Positions 36,821-48,100 of a stretch of 64,000 bases of DNA are shown here, one piece after another (the stretch's first letter is position 1; every line of letters begins with the position of its first letter). The position numbers were made by a program, and so were the translations under genes. Below the pieces are notes generated by a model. The model saw nothing but the letters and a program-made list of their open reading frames with translations, was not told the origin of the DNA and made no database searches. Where the stretch lies: contig NC_056758.1 of the NCBI RefSeq assembly GCF_018687715.1, positions 15,808,501-15,872,500 on the forward strand, read 5' to 3'. The DNA comes from Carya illinoinensis (lineage: Eukaryota > Streptophyta > Magnoliopsida > Fagales > Juglandaceae).

Positions 36821-38175
36821 TGTGAGACCCATGGTCTGAAATTTTTATTTGAGTTTTTTACGTGTGTGTGATACAGGCCAGCCTGTGTAGGGGCCCAAGC
36901 TAAGAAGCAAAAGCCTAGCCTCGCACCCCCTTAAAAGGGCATCATTTAGCCTAGAGGGGAAAAACCCTAAAAAATTTCTTCTCTTCCTCCACCCTCCTCT
37001 CCCGCATGCAACACCACCCCAGCCTTCTTCTCTTTTATCCTCTACACATATGACCCTACAGTGCCTCCCTCACCAGCTACAACATTACCTCCACGTGCCG
37101 ACGCTGCTTCTTTCTCCTCTACTATCGTCTGACCATGGTTTGCATCCCCCGATAGAAGTCGAGAGCACAAAATCCTACCAAGAATGGAGTCTCTTGACCC
37201 TACGACCACATTCTGCACACCAATCCAACTCACACACATGTAGATCGACCACCAACCCCTCCACCATGGCCTCTGCATTGTTTGGCTTCCCCAGTCACAG
37301 TCAATGGCTTTTTTTTTTCGAGATCAAGCCTCACGGCTTATAAATAGGGCAAGCCTCCACCACAACCTCAACCTCTCATCTCCGACTTGGTCTCTACCTC
37401 CACACTAAGATCTAGCTTTCTCTCCCTCTAAAATCCTCACTTTCTTCCATTGCAAATTTTTTCTCTCCTATGATTGTGTCGCTGTCACGATTTGCCACAC
37501 TCAGACGCTCATTCAAATTTGTCCAACCACCCACCCACCTCCTCCATACCTCTTAGCCTCACCCCTCTCATATTTCCCCTACTTTTATTTCCACAGCCAC
37601 CAACCACCACAAGCTCCACTTCTTCCTAACCCTCTGCTTTTCACCAAATTTACCCCTACCTAAATATCTCACCATAGCACCCTAGCACCCTATGTTCTGT
37701 CCAAATCTGCCACCCTGCACTATGCTAGCCGTTGCATCCTTCGTCATCTTCCTTCCCTCAAGAGGCTACCACAGTAAGTACCACCACATTTTGCATATTC
37801 TTTTTAATTTATGGCTCACATTCCCGATCTGGTTTTCTAACATTTCCCATCTATGTAGCGATGCATACATGTACACGTACAAACATGGATTTCCTCTCAA
37901 TCTGAGAGGAACCACCACGACCAGCAACTTAAAATAATCACAGTTGTTCAATGCACTGCAATCATCCAAAAAATTACCATCGTGATTGTAAGTGGTTCTT
38001 GAACTAGATCTTTAAAATACTCACAGTTGGAAAATCTATGAATTTGTGTTGTGTAGTCTGGTTGGGAATTGGGGATCTATGGCTATTGACCATGAAGCAT
38101 TGTGAATAAGCTGTTGCAATTGTGAATATGTGGCTGAGGGCCCCATGAAGTGTTGGGAACAAAATATGAAGTTGC
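36821..38175 (+). repeat. Gypsy 5' LTR, 3'-truncated
   Basis: It starts TGTGAGACCC and aligns in order with 40628-41835: gggcccaagctaagaa, ctaagatctagctttct, tggatttcctctcaat, aaccaccacgaccag, gttgggaacaaaat. It then switches to RT coding sequence at about 38175. The 3' LTR continues for about 1 kb further, so this copy lost its 3' part. Open frames within it (37042-37278, 37050-37343, 37692-37937) are LTR sequence and not genes. Confidence 0.85.
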
Positions 38176-40440
38176 CTTCATTGATGACATTTGGATCTAT
38201 TTGCGAGATCTAGAGGATCATGCGAACCACTTACGACTAGTGCTATGGAGGCTATGGGAGCACCATTTGTATGCAAAACTCAGCAAGTGTGCATTTTGGC
38301 TTAGTGAGGTTAAGTTTCTTGGGCATGTAATCTCTCAAGAGGTAGTGGTTGTGGATCCCAATAAAATAGAATTAGTAATAGCATGGCCGTGTCCCACAAT
38401 AGTACATAAGATCATAAGCTTTTTAGGACTTGCAAGATATTATCAAAGATTTGTTAAAGGTTTTTCTAGGCTTTTTGGGCCGTTTACAACTTTGACTAAA
38501 AAGAATGTCAAGTTTGTTTGGATTGAAAGGTGTCAAAGGTACTTCCAAGAATTGAAAAGAAGACTAACCACAACGCCTATATTGGCACTACCAAAGTTGC
38601 AAGAGCAGTTTTTTGTGACGCGTCCAAATTTGGTTTGGGGTGCATCTTGATGCAAAAAGGGCAAGTTGTGTCATACGTGTCACATCAATTAAAGGATCAT
38701 GAAAGAAAATATCTCACATAATTTGGAGCTAGCTACAATTGTCTTTGCCTTGAAAATATGGCAGTATTATCTATACAGGGAAGCATGTGAAATCTATTCA
38801 TTTCTTCACTCAGAAAAATCTCAACATGAAACAGATCAAAAGGTGCTTGAACTAATAAGCGACTATCAATATAAGATCAGGTACCATCAAAGAAAGGTTA
38901 ACCAGGTTATTAATGCTCAAGGTTGTAAATCTCATATGGTGGGTGCAAATGAAGCATTAGAAGTAGATTCTCTCCTTTATGGAATGAGGAGACTGTTAGT
39001 GGAGAACTCTCAACAAGAAGAAGTCATTGTCTCTATCCAGGAAGTTAGAGTTGTAGACTTTGGAGAGATAAAGACTCATTAGAGGAGGGATCCAAAACTA
39101 TTGGATATCCTAGATCCAAGGAATCAAGATGGCCCATGCATTACAGTCTTTGCAGAGATGGTAACCTATTGTATAAGAATCGTAGAGTGATTCTTGCAAA
39201 TTCATAATTTGAAGAGAAGATACTTAGGCCCATATGGCACCTTACTTAGTGCACCCAGGGAGTACAAAAATGTATCAAAATATACAGAAAACTTTCTAGT
39301 GTGAAGGAATGAAAGAGATATAGCCATGTCCATCAAAAGGTGCCTAATTTGTCAACAAGTAAAAGTAGAACATCAGAGACCAATCGGGAAACTTGCAGCC
39401 TCTCTAGATCCCCAAACGGAAATGGACTTTGTGGTGGGTTTGCCGAGAACTCCGAGTGGGAAAACTTCTATTTGGGTGATTATTAATCGTTTGACCAATA
39501 GTGTTCATTTTTTACTAGTCACCAATACAGACACTTTGGGGAAGTTGACCTAGTTATACATGAAGGAGATAGTTAGATTGCACGAGATACCTAAAACTAT
39601 CATATCAGATCGGGACCCAAGGTTTACATCACATTTTTGGAAGAGCTTATAAGTTGCAATGGGCACAAAAATAAAGTTTAGTAGCGCATCACCCATAGAT
39701 GGACGGCCAATCGGAACGAATCATTCAGACTCTTAAGGATATGTTGAGAGCATGTGCTTTAGAGTTCAAAGGTAGTTGAGAAAATCATTTGCCCCTCATA
39801 GAGTCACCTACAACAACGGTTTCCAAGCTTCTATTCAAACAGCATCCTATGAGGTCCTATATGGAAGAAAGTGTAGATCACCTTTGTACTGGGATGAGGT
39901 TGGTGGAAAGCAAACTCATTGAGCTAGAAATAATTCAAGAGATAAAGGAACAGGTCAAGATCATAAGAGAAAAGATAGCGGCAGCTTAAAGTTATCAGAA
40001 GAGTTATGCATATACATGGAGAAGAGGCTTGTCATTTGAAGAAGGTGACTAGGTATACCTCCAAGTATCGCCCATGAATGGGGTTAAATGATTTGAAAAG
40101 GAAGAGAAACTTAGTCCGAGTTATGTTGGACCATTCTAGATAATGGAGAAGATTGGTCTCGTGGCTTATAGGATTGCACTACCATAATATTTTGGAGATG
40201 TATACGATGTGTTCCATGTCTCCTCACTAAAGAAGAGCTTCAGACAGCAGGAACCTCGGTTAGTCGATCCAGTTAGCATCCAACTTTAGCCTAACCTTAC
40301 GTATAAGAAAGCTTCGATGTAGATTTTAGATTGGAAGGAACAGAAACTGAGGTCTAAGACAATACCTCTAGTGAAGCTTTCATGGGGATATCTAGCAGCT
40401 TAAGATTTTACTTGGGAGAGAGAAGTTGATATGAGAGGGC
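38150..40440 (+). pseudogene. Gypsy pol remnant: RT end, RNase H, integrase, C-terminal tail
   Basis: The frame 38150-38650 begins in LTR sequence and enters RT at the catalytic FIDD box, followed by thumb/connection landmarks (FLGHVIS, FLGLARYYQRFVKGFSR). RNase H follows (FCDASKFGLGCILMQ after a frameshift at about 38610, DHERKYLT). The integrase zinc-binding region is near 39326 (CLICQQVKVEHQ), with core MDFVVGLPRTPSG at 39422 and [15 protein letters not shown] near 39597. The C-terminal region has YVGPF, VFHVSSLKKS and SKTIPLVKLSW. Stops and frameshifts recur about every 200-400 bases. Dead. Confidence 0.85.
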
Positions 40441-40581
40441 ATTACCGTACTTGTTTGGGTATTATTGATTGTGTGTTTTGTTTTAAGCAAGTGTTGAATT
40501 GTATCTTGTGAGTTGTATTGAAATTCTTAATGGATAACACTTGACAATTTCAAGGACAAAATTCTTTTTCAATTTTTTTTT

Positions 40582-40627
40582 AGGGGGGGGGGGGGGGGGG
40601 GAGAGAGAGAGAGAGAGAGAGAAAGGA
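40582..40627 (+). repeat. Polypurine tract expanded to (G)n(GA)n microsatellite
   Basis: A 46-base all-purine run (one A, 18 G, then repeated GA) ends exactly one base before the 3' LTR start at 40628. In LTR retrotransposons the polypurine tract primes plus-strand synthesis and is normally 10-20 bases. Here it has become a simple-sequence tract. Confidence 0.75.
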
Positions 40628-42873
40628 TGTGAAGCCTAGGTTTTGCACTTCTTATTTGGGTTTTTAAAGTGTGTGCGTGTGTGTTACGGGCCCAAGCTAA
40701 GAAACAAAAGCCCAGCCCCTCACCCCTTTAAAACAACATTGTTTAACCTCCCTAAAACTTTTGTTCTCTTCTTCCACCCTTCTCTCCCGCACGCTCCACC
40801 ACCCCAGCCTCCCTCTCTTTCTCTTTTCTCCCCTGAACGACCCTGTAGCACCACCCTCACCCGCCACCACCTCACATTCACATGTCAAAGCTACTGCTTT
40901 CTTCTTTGCTACTGCCCGACTATTGTCCGCATCACCCAGTCAAAGCCAAGCACAAAACACCACCAAGAATGGCCTTTCTCGAACTTGTGACCACTGCTTT
41001 GCACACCAATCTTACTCGCACACACATAGATCGACCACCAACCCCTCCACCACGGCCTATGCGCCACCTCAACCTCTCATTTCCCTCTCGATCTCTACCT
41101 CCACACTAAGATCTAGCTTTCTATCCCTCTCAAACCCCCTCTTTCTTCCATTTTTAAATCTTCTCTCTCCTAGGGTTACATTGTCGTTGCAATCCTCCAC
41201 CCATAGACACTCACAGAAATTTTTCCAACCACCAACCGACCTAGTCCATACCTCTCGGTCTCACCCCTCAAATTTCCCCCACTTTTGTTTTTGATTTTTC
41301 TCTCTCCAAGGGTTTCTACCATCACCAATGGCCATCAACCACTGTGAGCTCCACTTCTTCCCGACCCTATGCTTTTTTTCAGATTTACCACCAGCTAAAT
41401 ATCTCACCGTAGCACCCTTTGATCTGTCCAAATATGCCGCCTTGCACTGTGCTAGCCGCTGAGTCATTCACCGTGCTCCTTCCCTGCAGACACTACCACA
41501 GTAAGCACCACCACCTCTTGCATTTTCTTTTTTAATTTTTGGCTCACGTTCACGACCTTGTTTTCTAACATTGCTCATCTATGTAGAAACACATACATGT
41601 ACACACACACACACACACACACATGGATTTCCTCTCAATGCAAGAGGAACCACCACGACCAGAAGCTTAGGACTCATAGTTGGATAATTTTTGAATCTAT
41701 GATGTGCAGTCTGGTTGGGAATTGTGGATCTATTTCTATGGGACATGAAGCGTTGGGAATAAATTATAGTGGTTATGAATCTACAGCCAAGGGCCATATG
41801 AAGCGTTGGGAACAAAATTTGAAGCTGCTCTAATGATGTGGTTTGACTTGTTGTGAAATTGTTTATTTTGTATAAATTCATAACTAATGTTGTTATTATG
41901 TCATTCATTTATTAAATGTTGCATGTCTGCATTATAATTGTTTACCTACCATTAATATTTTCATAATTGTGCTTTGTTATTGTATATGTTGAAAGATGGA
42001 AAATTTATGGTTTTTGCTGTCATATGAATATTTTGCAGGTGCATGCATATCACGACCACAAGTCAAGATTAAGCATTATCTCGGTGGAGCTCCTTTGGTC
42101 ACTCGAGAGTACATAAAACTGAGTGATGTCCCATGGGCTGTCTTTGGGCGACAACGAGCTCGGGTGAGACAATAACAATCTCGAATCGACTCTATTGCCT
42201 CTCTACTGTCGGAGACTAGAGGATGCCTGATCACGTACGTGCCAGGCGTGGAGCTAGTTATTGCTCATTACGAAGTCATAGGCACAGTCATTACCCTTTG
42301 TGTGGCAATGGGCGCTAGAGTTTGTGGATGGTTTATAGGGGAGACCATGGTTCATACCTTAAATGTTATCATCCTCTTAAATATCTACTTGGTATAATTT
42401 TCATATTTCTCCACCTGCTTGTATGTTTATTGCTAGTTTTGGTTTCACTTGCTGAGATTTTGCAAAATCTCACTGTGGTGTCCTCACCTACAGTTCTATC
42501 CCATTGAATCTTAGACTTTGATACAAAGGGAGAATAGAAGCAGAGAGGTCCAGCTTCATCCTTTTGTAATAAGAGTTATTAATATTTGGATTTTTTTTTT
42601 AATTTTGTTGGATGACTATAATATTTTTTTAATGGGAGTTTGGAGGACTTGTGGCTAATGGGTAATTTTTTAGTGATGCAGCTTTAATCTCTGGTACCGT
42701 TAGAATTATCGACTATCCTTTTTATTTTTTCATTGTGAATTAACTACACACTATTATATTGCATATATGCACACTCTTGCTTTCACAATGCTCTAGGGGT
42801 ATATGACCCAAGCGGCCAACATTCTGGCATCACGACTTCTACCAAAACACAAGCGGAGGTCAAGGGTGTCGCA
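40628..42873 (+). repeat. Gypsy 3' LTR, complete (2246 bp)
   Basis: It starts TGTGAAGCCTAGG right after the polypurine tract and ends GGGTGTCGCA at 42873. The first 1.2 kb matches the truncated 5' LTR. An (AC)n tract at 41600-41622 is expanded relative to the 5' copy (gtacacgtacaaac near 37871). The second kilobase (41840-42873) has no partner in the window. The end shows the usual TG..CA pattern. Frames 40643-41294 and 41558-41908 are LTR sequence and not genes. Confidence 0.8.
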
Positions 42874-42879
42874 ATGTGT

Positions 42880-43602
42880 GATGATATATGTATTGATGAT
42901 GGTTTTGATTGTCATTATTCATTAAAATTTATAGAATTCATTTATACATTCTAGTGTTCTCCTATTAAAATGGATGAATCCATTAATTTTTCTAACACTG
43001 CCTTAAGTTTCGTAACTAATAACTAGTAGAAAACAAACTAGCAGAAAGCAAGAAAGCTAGTAGAAAACAAACTCTCAATATGTATTGTGACACCCTCGAT
43101 CTCTGCTTGTGATTTGGCAGAAGGCTGCAACGTTGGGATGTGCATCGCATGGGTTACATCCCTCACGTTCTACGAAATATTGTGTGCCAATATGCTCGAC
43201 ACACATGTAAAAATAATTACAATGGATAAATTTGAGATCTATGTCATAACTAAAATATTGTATGAGAGAAAACAAATTTAGAACAACAAACTTGACATCA
43301 AAATTTTCCACAAGTCACAGCTCCACGTTAGTCAGGGCGCTACAAACCATAAGATGTTCATCAACTCGCTTGAAACAATAAACATGTTAAAATAGAAAAT
43401 GATAGTTCAAAATGGGGCAGGCCCCCATACTACTCTTTAGATTGCACTGGGTCTTCTTGCTCGTAAACAACTTCATTCCTTACATCTATATCAAAATCTA
43501 CATTTTAGAAAAGGGAAACCATAGTGGAACTACCACAAAATCTTAGCACGTTATATATTATGAAAAAACTTGAAATGCAAGTAAATGACAATGATATAAC
43601 AA
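42880..43602. other. Spacer with a possible LTR start
   Basis: At 43085-43101 the sequence tgtgacaccctcgatct has the TGTGACACCC form that starts many plant gypsy LTRs, but no partner LTR was found. A local duplication (ctagtagaaaacaaact twice at 43023-43072) precedes it. No gene was seen. Confidence 0.4.
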
Positions 43603-43607
43603 GTATG
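43603..43607. repeat. Target-site duplication of copia element, left copy
   Basis: gtatg directly precedes the 5' LTR. The identical gtatg at 48315-48319 follows the 3' LTR. This is the expected 5-bp duplication. Confidence 0.85.
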
Positions 43608-43806
43608 TGTCAATGATATTTATATATGGCTGTAAACAGCAGTAGTTGTATATATGTGTATAGGAGCCAACTTTAGTTTTATTTCCTTTCTTGTATTCCT
43701 TTATTCTTTCCTATTTTACAGATGACTTGTAGGCTACAATTAAGACTTGGCAGCATATATAATATACGGAAACTCTCATTTTGAGGGTATTCAAGCAAAC
43801 TTGACA
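43608..43806 (+). repeat. Copia 5' LTR (199 bp)
   Basis: TGTCAATGAT..AAACTTGACA. It matches 48101-48314 almost throughout, including acagatgacttgtaggct and cattttgagggtattcaagc. It lacks a short gcagtagatatatat-type insertion present in the 3' copy. Confidence 0.95.
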
Positions 43807-43819
43807 TGGTACCAAAGCC
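43807..43819 (+). other. Primer-binding site of copia element
   Basis: tggtaccaaagcc begins immediately after the 5' LTR. It resembles the complement of the 3' end of initiator methionine tRNA (tggtatcagagc), which most plant copia elements use as primer, with mismatches. Confidence 0.75.
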
Positions 43820-44087
43820 CTAGAATTTTTTGGGCAATTTTTTTCAGTAGATACTTTCTTTGGCTTGTGTCGACACTCTCTGCCTTCACTTTCTAGGTTA
43901 ATTTTTTTTTTCTGGGCAACTCTTTGTACATAGTTGTCGATGCTCTCTGTTTTTCAGAGATTTTCTCAATTTTTTTGTGCATTTTCTGGTAGTATTTTCA
44001 GGCAGTGGTATTTTTAGGTATTTTGGCATTTTCAAGTCAGTATTTTGGTAATTTCATATTAGTATTCAGGTCATTCATTTTGATTTT

Positions 44088-44783
44088 GTGGTCATTATGT
44101 TGGGTGAAAATTCAATCATTCTATTTAATGGAAAGAATTATGGAAGTTGGGAATTTCAATTTCAAATGTTTATGAAAGGCAAGGAATTATGGGGTCACTT
44201 GGATGGGTCTTTTGTGGCCCCTACTGATCTCAAAGAATTTAGTTCTTGGTTCAACAAGGAAGCCAAGATTATTTCTTGGCTATTAAGTTCCGTTGAACCA
44301 CATATGGTCAACAATCTTCAATCATTTACTACTGCTAAGGAGATGTGGGACCATTTTAGGCGTGTATATTATCAAGAAAATACTGCACGCAAATTTCAAG
44401 TTGAGTTAGAGATTTCCAGCTACAAACAAGGTAATCTCTCTATTGAACAGTTCTATGCTAGGTTTCTAAATTTATGGAGTGAGTGTTCTGGGATAGTATA
44501 TTCTAAAGTTCCTAAGGTAGCCCTTGAAGCATTCCAAGTTGTTCATGCTGAGAGTCAAAGAGATCAATTCTTGATGAAACTAAGACCTGAGTTTGAGACT
44601 ACACGAGCTGGTTTGATAAACCGTAATCTTGTTTCTTCCTTGGATGTGTGCTTGGGGGAATTATTGAGAGAAGAGCAGCATCTTGCTACTCAACATGGAC
44701 TCACTCAAGAAAACGTGACAACTGAGATGGTTAATGTGGCATATGCTGCTCAAGGGAAAGGAAGATCCAATACACAGATATAG
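44088..44783 (+). CDS. Copia gag (capsid-like), open frame
   Basis: 231-codon open frame starting MVIMLGENS, with copia gag landmarks: ILFNGKNYGSWEFQFQMF, GHLDGSF, AKEMWDHF, RKFQVELEI, QFYARFLNLW. These proteins form the virus-like particle. The frame ends at a TAG (44781-44783). Right after it comes the knuckle start CFSCKEFGHIAKH, whose last cysteine is replaced by a stop/frameshift. The gag part itself looks undamaged. A start at the second methionine (44097) is equally possible. Confidence 0.8.
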   Translation: MVIMLGENSIILFNGKNYGSWEFQFQMFMKGKELWGHLDGSFVAPTDLKEFSSWFNKEAKIISWLLSSVEPHMVNNLQSFTTAKEMWDHFRRVYYQENTARKFQVELEISSYKQGNLSIEQFYARFLNLWSECSGIVYSKVPKVALEAFQVVHAESQRDQFLMKLRPEFETTRAGLINRNLVSSLDVCLGELLREEQHLATQHGLTQENVTTEMVNVAYAAQGKGRSNTQI

Positions 44784-45010
44784 TGCTTTAGTTGCAAGGA
44801 ATTTGGGCATATTGCAAAGCATTGAAGTAGAAATTCTGCAATTATTGCAAAAAGAAGGGCTAGATTCTTAAAGACTATCACATGCGACCTCAGAATTGAC
44901 AGGGCCAAGGATTTTACACTGCTACCCAGGCTAATTTAACTAATGTCCCCTTTGTTTCTACTCTGGGGCAGCCACCTACAACTTGTTCTTCATCTACTCT
45001 TACACCTGAG

Positions 45011-48000
45011 ATGGTCCAACAGATGATTATTTCCACTTTTTCTGCACTTGGTCTTCAAGGTAAAGGAAATTTCCTCACATCTCCTTGGTTGGTTGACTCT
45101 GCGACTTCCAATCATATGACTAGAAATGCTGATGTTTTACATGATGTTAGTAAATATAAGGGTGATCAACACATTCAAATAGCCAATGGTAATACTCTTC
45201 CTATTACTGCAATTGGAACTTTGGGATCCCCTTTCAACAATGTATTTGTGTCACCAAAATTATCTACAAATTTAATTTATGTTGGAAAACTTGTAGATAA
45301 TAATTGTGAGATTCATTTTGATCGTAATGGTTGTTGTGTGCAAGATCAAGTGTTGGGGAACGTGATAGTGAAGGGGCCTAAAGTGGGACATCTATTTCCT
45401 CTTCAATTTTCCATTTCTAGTTTTGATTCCTTTGCTTGTACTGCTATTACTAATAATAGTGATGTTTAGCATAAAAAATTAGGACATCCCAATTCTTTTG
45501 TTTTGAATCATCTTATGAAACAAGGTTATTTGGGGAATAAAAATTATGTTTCTATTGTGCCTTCTGATTGTAGCTCTTGTAAACTTGGGAAAAGCTAAAC
45601 TTTACCGTTTCCTTTACATGGAAGTCGCGCTTCTACATGTTTCGAGATAATTCATACTGATGTCTAGGGAGTGAGCCCCGTTCTTTCACATGCTCAATAC
45701 AAGTATTTTGTGACCTTCATTGATGATTATAGCCGTTTCACTTGGATATATTTTATTCGATCAAAAGCTTACGTGTTTTCCACTTTTCAAGCTTTTGTTG
45801 TGTTTGTTGAGACTCAATTTTCTGCTTGTATTAAAACACTACATTCTGACTTTGGGGGGGAATATTTGTCTCATAAGTTTCAAAATTTTCTCAGAACTAA
45901 GGGCATTCTCTATCAACGCTCATGTCCTTACACTCCTTAGCAGAATTGAGTCGTTGAGCGTAAGAATCATCATCTTTTGGATGTTGTTCATACTTTGTTG
46001 ATTGAATCTTCTATGCCTTCTTGTTTTTGGGTCGAAGCTTTATCTACAGCTGTGTATTTAATTAATCGTTTACCCTCTCCTAATTTACAATTTGACTCTC
46101 CATATTCTCGTATGTTTGGTGTTGTTCCCGAGTATAATTCACTTTATATAGTTGCATATGTTTGTTTTGTTCACTTGCCCTCCACTGAACGTCACAAGCT
46201 TTCTGCTTAGGCTGCTCGATGTGCTTTTCTTGGGTATGGTAGTATTCATAAAGGGTTTGTGTGTTATGATGCAAAGGCTCACAAGCTTTGTGTCTCTCGA
46301 AATGTGGTTTTCTTTGAAAACCAATATTTCTTTCAGTTTTGCATTTCATGTGATTCTACTTCTACTCAATTGCCTATTTTTTATGATGTCTCTTGTCCTC
46401 TTGAACATTTTAAGCCAGGGCTTGTTTATGAAAGATGTCGTCCACAGTCTCCGCTACCCCTTCCTGTAACAGAATCAACATCTGATCTCATCTCAACTGA
46501 ACCTCGACGATCATCTCAAGTTTCACATCCCCCGGATTAAGCTACTCTTGATACCACTTCTGTGCCCAAGTCTTATTCTCAGGCTGCTACCCAAGCTTGT
46601 TGGCGGTTAGCTATGCAAGATGAACTTCAAGCTCTTCAAGATAACCACACTTGGGACATCATCCCATGTCCTAATGGCTTAAAACTCATTGGCTGCAAAT
46701 GGGTGTACACTATTAAAATCAGGCCTGATGGTACTACTGACAAATATATGGCCCATTTAGTGGCTCTTGGAAATTGTCGAGAGTATGGCCTTGATTATGA
46801 GGAGACCTTTGCACCCGTTGCCAAGATGACCATTGTACGTACTCTTCTCACCATTGCTGCTTCCAAAGGCTGGTCTCTTAGGCAGATGGATGTGAAAAAT
46901 GCATTCTTACATGGGGATTTGAAGGATGAAATCTATATGTCTCCTCCTCCTCATATGTTCAATTCATCCTCCACTGAGGTTTGTCGGTTGAAGTGGTCTT
47001 TGTATGGCTTAAAGTAGGTACCACGTGCATGGTTTGAGAAGTTTCGCACCACACTTCTTGATTTTCATTTTACTCAGAATCAGTTTAATTCTTCACTTTT
47101 TATTTAGAGAACTGCCATTTGACTTGTTGTTCTTTTAGTATATGTCGATGATATAGTTATCACAGGTTCTGATTCTCATCTAATTGAGCGACTACAGTAG
47201 CATCTCAAAACTACTTTTCATATGAAAGACCTTGGCCCACTTCAGTATTTTCTTAGTCTCAAGGTACATTCTTGTTCTAATGGTATGCTTTTGCATCAGC
47301 ACAAGTATACCCAAGAGATTCTCATCTTGGCTGGGCTTCAATCTGGAAACTCAGTACTTACACCTTTGGAGGTCAATTTAAAGCTTTGTTGGGATGAGGG
47401 TGAACTATTATATGATCCCTCTCTATATCGGCAGTTAGTAGGGAGTTTAAATTACTTGACTATTACCTGACCTGATACTTCCTTTGCTGTCCAGCAAGTT
47501 AGTCAGTTTATGCAGGCTCCTCGTCAATCTCATTTTGCAGCAATACAACGGATCATTCGTTATCTCAAAGGTACATCTGGTAGAGGTTTATTCTTTCCTA
47601 CTGAGAATTCCTTACAATTAACGGGTTACAGTGATGGTGATTGGGCTGCTTGTGTGGATACTCGTCTAAAACTGGTTGGTATATGTTTCTTGGTGATGCT
47701 CTCATTTCTTGGAAAAGTAAGAAGCAGGATTGCGTATCCAAATCTTCTACCGAAGCTGAGTATCGTGCTATGTCATTAGCATGTTCTGAGATTGTGTGGT
47801 TTCGGGGTTTACTGAGTGAACTTGGTGTTCCGCAACTTACTCCTACCCCTCTTCATGCAGATAACACCAATACTATTCAAATTGCGGCCAATCCTGTGTT
47901 CCATGTGCGCACCAAGCATATTGAAGTAGATTGCAATTCCATTTGTGAGGCATTTGATCATCATGTGATTACACTTCCTCACATTTCCACCAAACACCAA

Positions 48001-48093
48001 ACTGCTGACATCTTTATCAAGGCTATGTCTCGCCACCGTCAACAATTCATGATTGACAAATTGATGCTTCTTGATCGACCAACATCAATTTGA
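45011..48093 (+). pseudogene. Copia pol: protease, integrase, RT, RNase H with stops
   Basis: Protease WLVDSATSNHMT lies at about 45086 (the active-site motif is normally DSGA). A pre-integrase HHCC-type stretch is near 45478-45590 (KLGHPNSF, CSSCKLGK). Integrase core: FVTFIDDYSRFTW (45708), LHSDFGGEYL, VVERK. RT runs from about 46600 (WDIIPCPNG, GCKWVY, MDVKNAFLHG), with the catalytic YVDD at 47141-47152. RNase H is near 47622-47940 (YSDGDWA, SSTEAEYRA, HADN, TKHIEVDC). Stops at 45596, 45665, 45938, 45947, 46208, 46538, 47015, 47105, 47120, 47198 and 47468, plus a frameshift near 47672, prevent a continuous product. Only the pieces are described here. Confidence 0.9.
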
Positions 48094-48100
48094 GGGAGGA

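Larger units (their letters stand above)
36821..42873 (+). mobile_element. Ty3/gypsy element (Tekay/Del-like chromovirus type) with large internal deletion
   Basis: Two related long terminal repeats flank a pol remnant. The LTR ends are near-inverted (TGTGAGACCC at the start, GGGTGTCGCA at the end), and the 5-bp flanks nearly match. Gag, protease and the N-terminal part of RT are missing, as are the second half of the 5' LTR and the primer-binding site. What remains is the end of RT, RNase H, integrase and a chromodomain-like tail region (WEREVDMRGHYRT near 40420). Divergence between the LTRs (many substitutions and indels) points to an old insertion. Confidence 0.85.

Noticed and set aside
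37042..37343. Open frames on both strands in a C-rich region
   Set aside because: They lie in the gypsy LTR, match the second LTR at 40643-41294 at DNA level only and have no domain.
41579..41908. 109-codon minus-strand frame with Cys-Val repeats
   Set aside because: It is a translation of the (AC)n tract in the 3' LTR.
46080..46349. Minus-strand frame of 89 codons
   Set aside because: It is antisense to the copia integrase C-terminal region, with no domain of its own.
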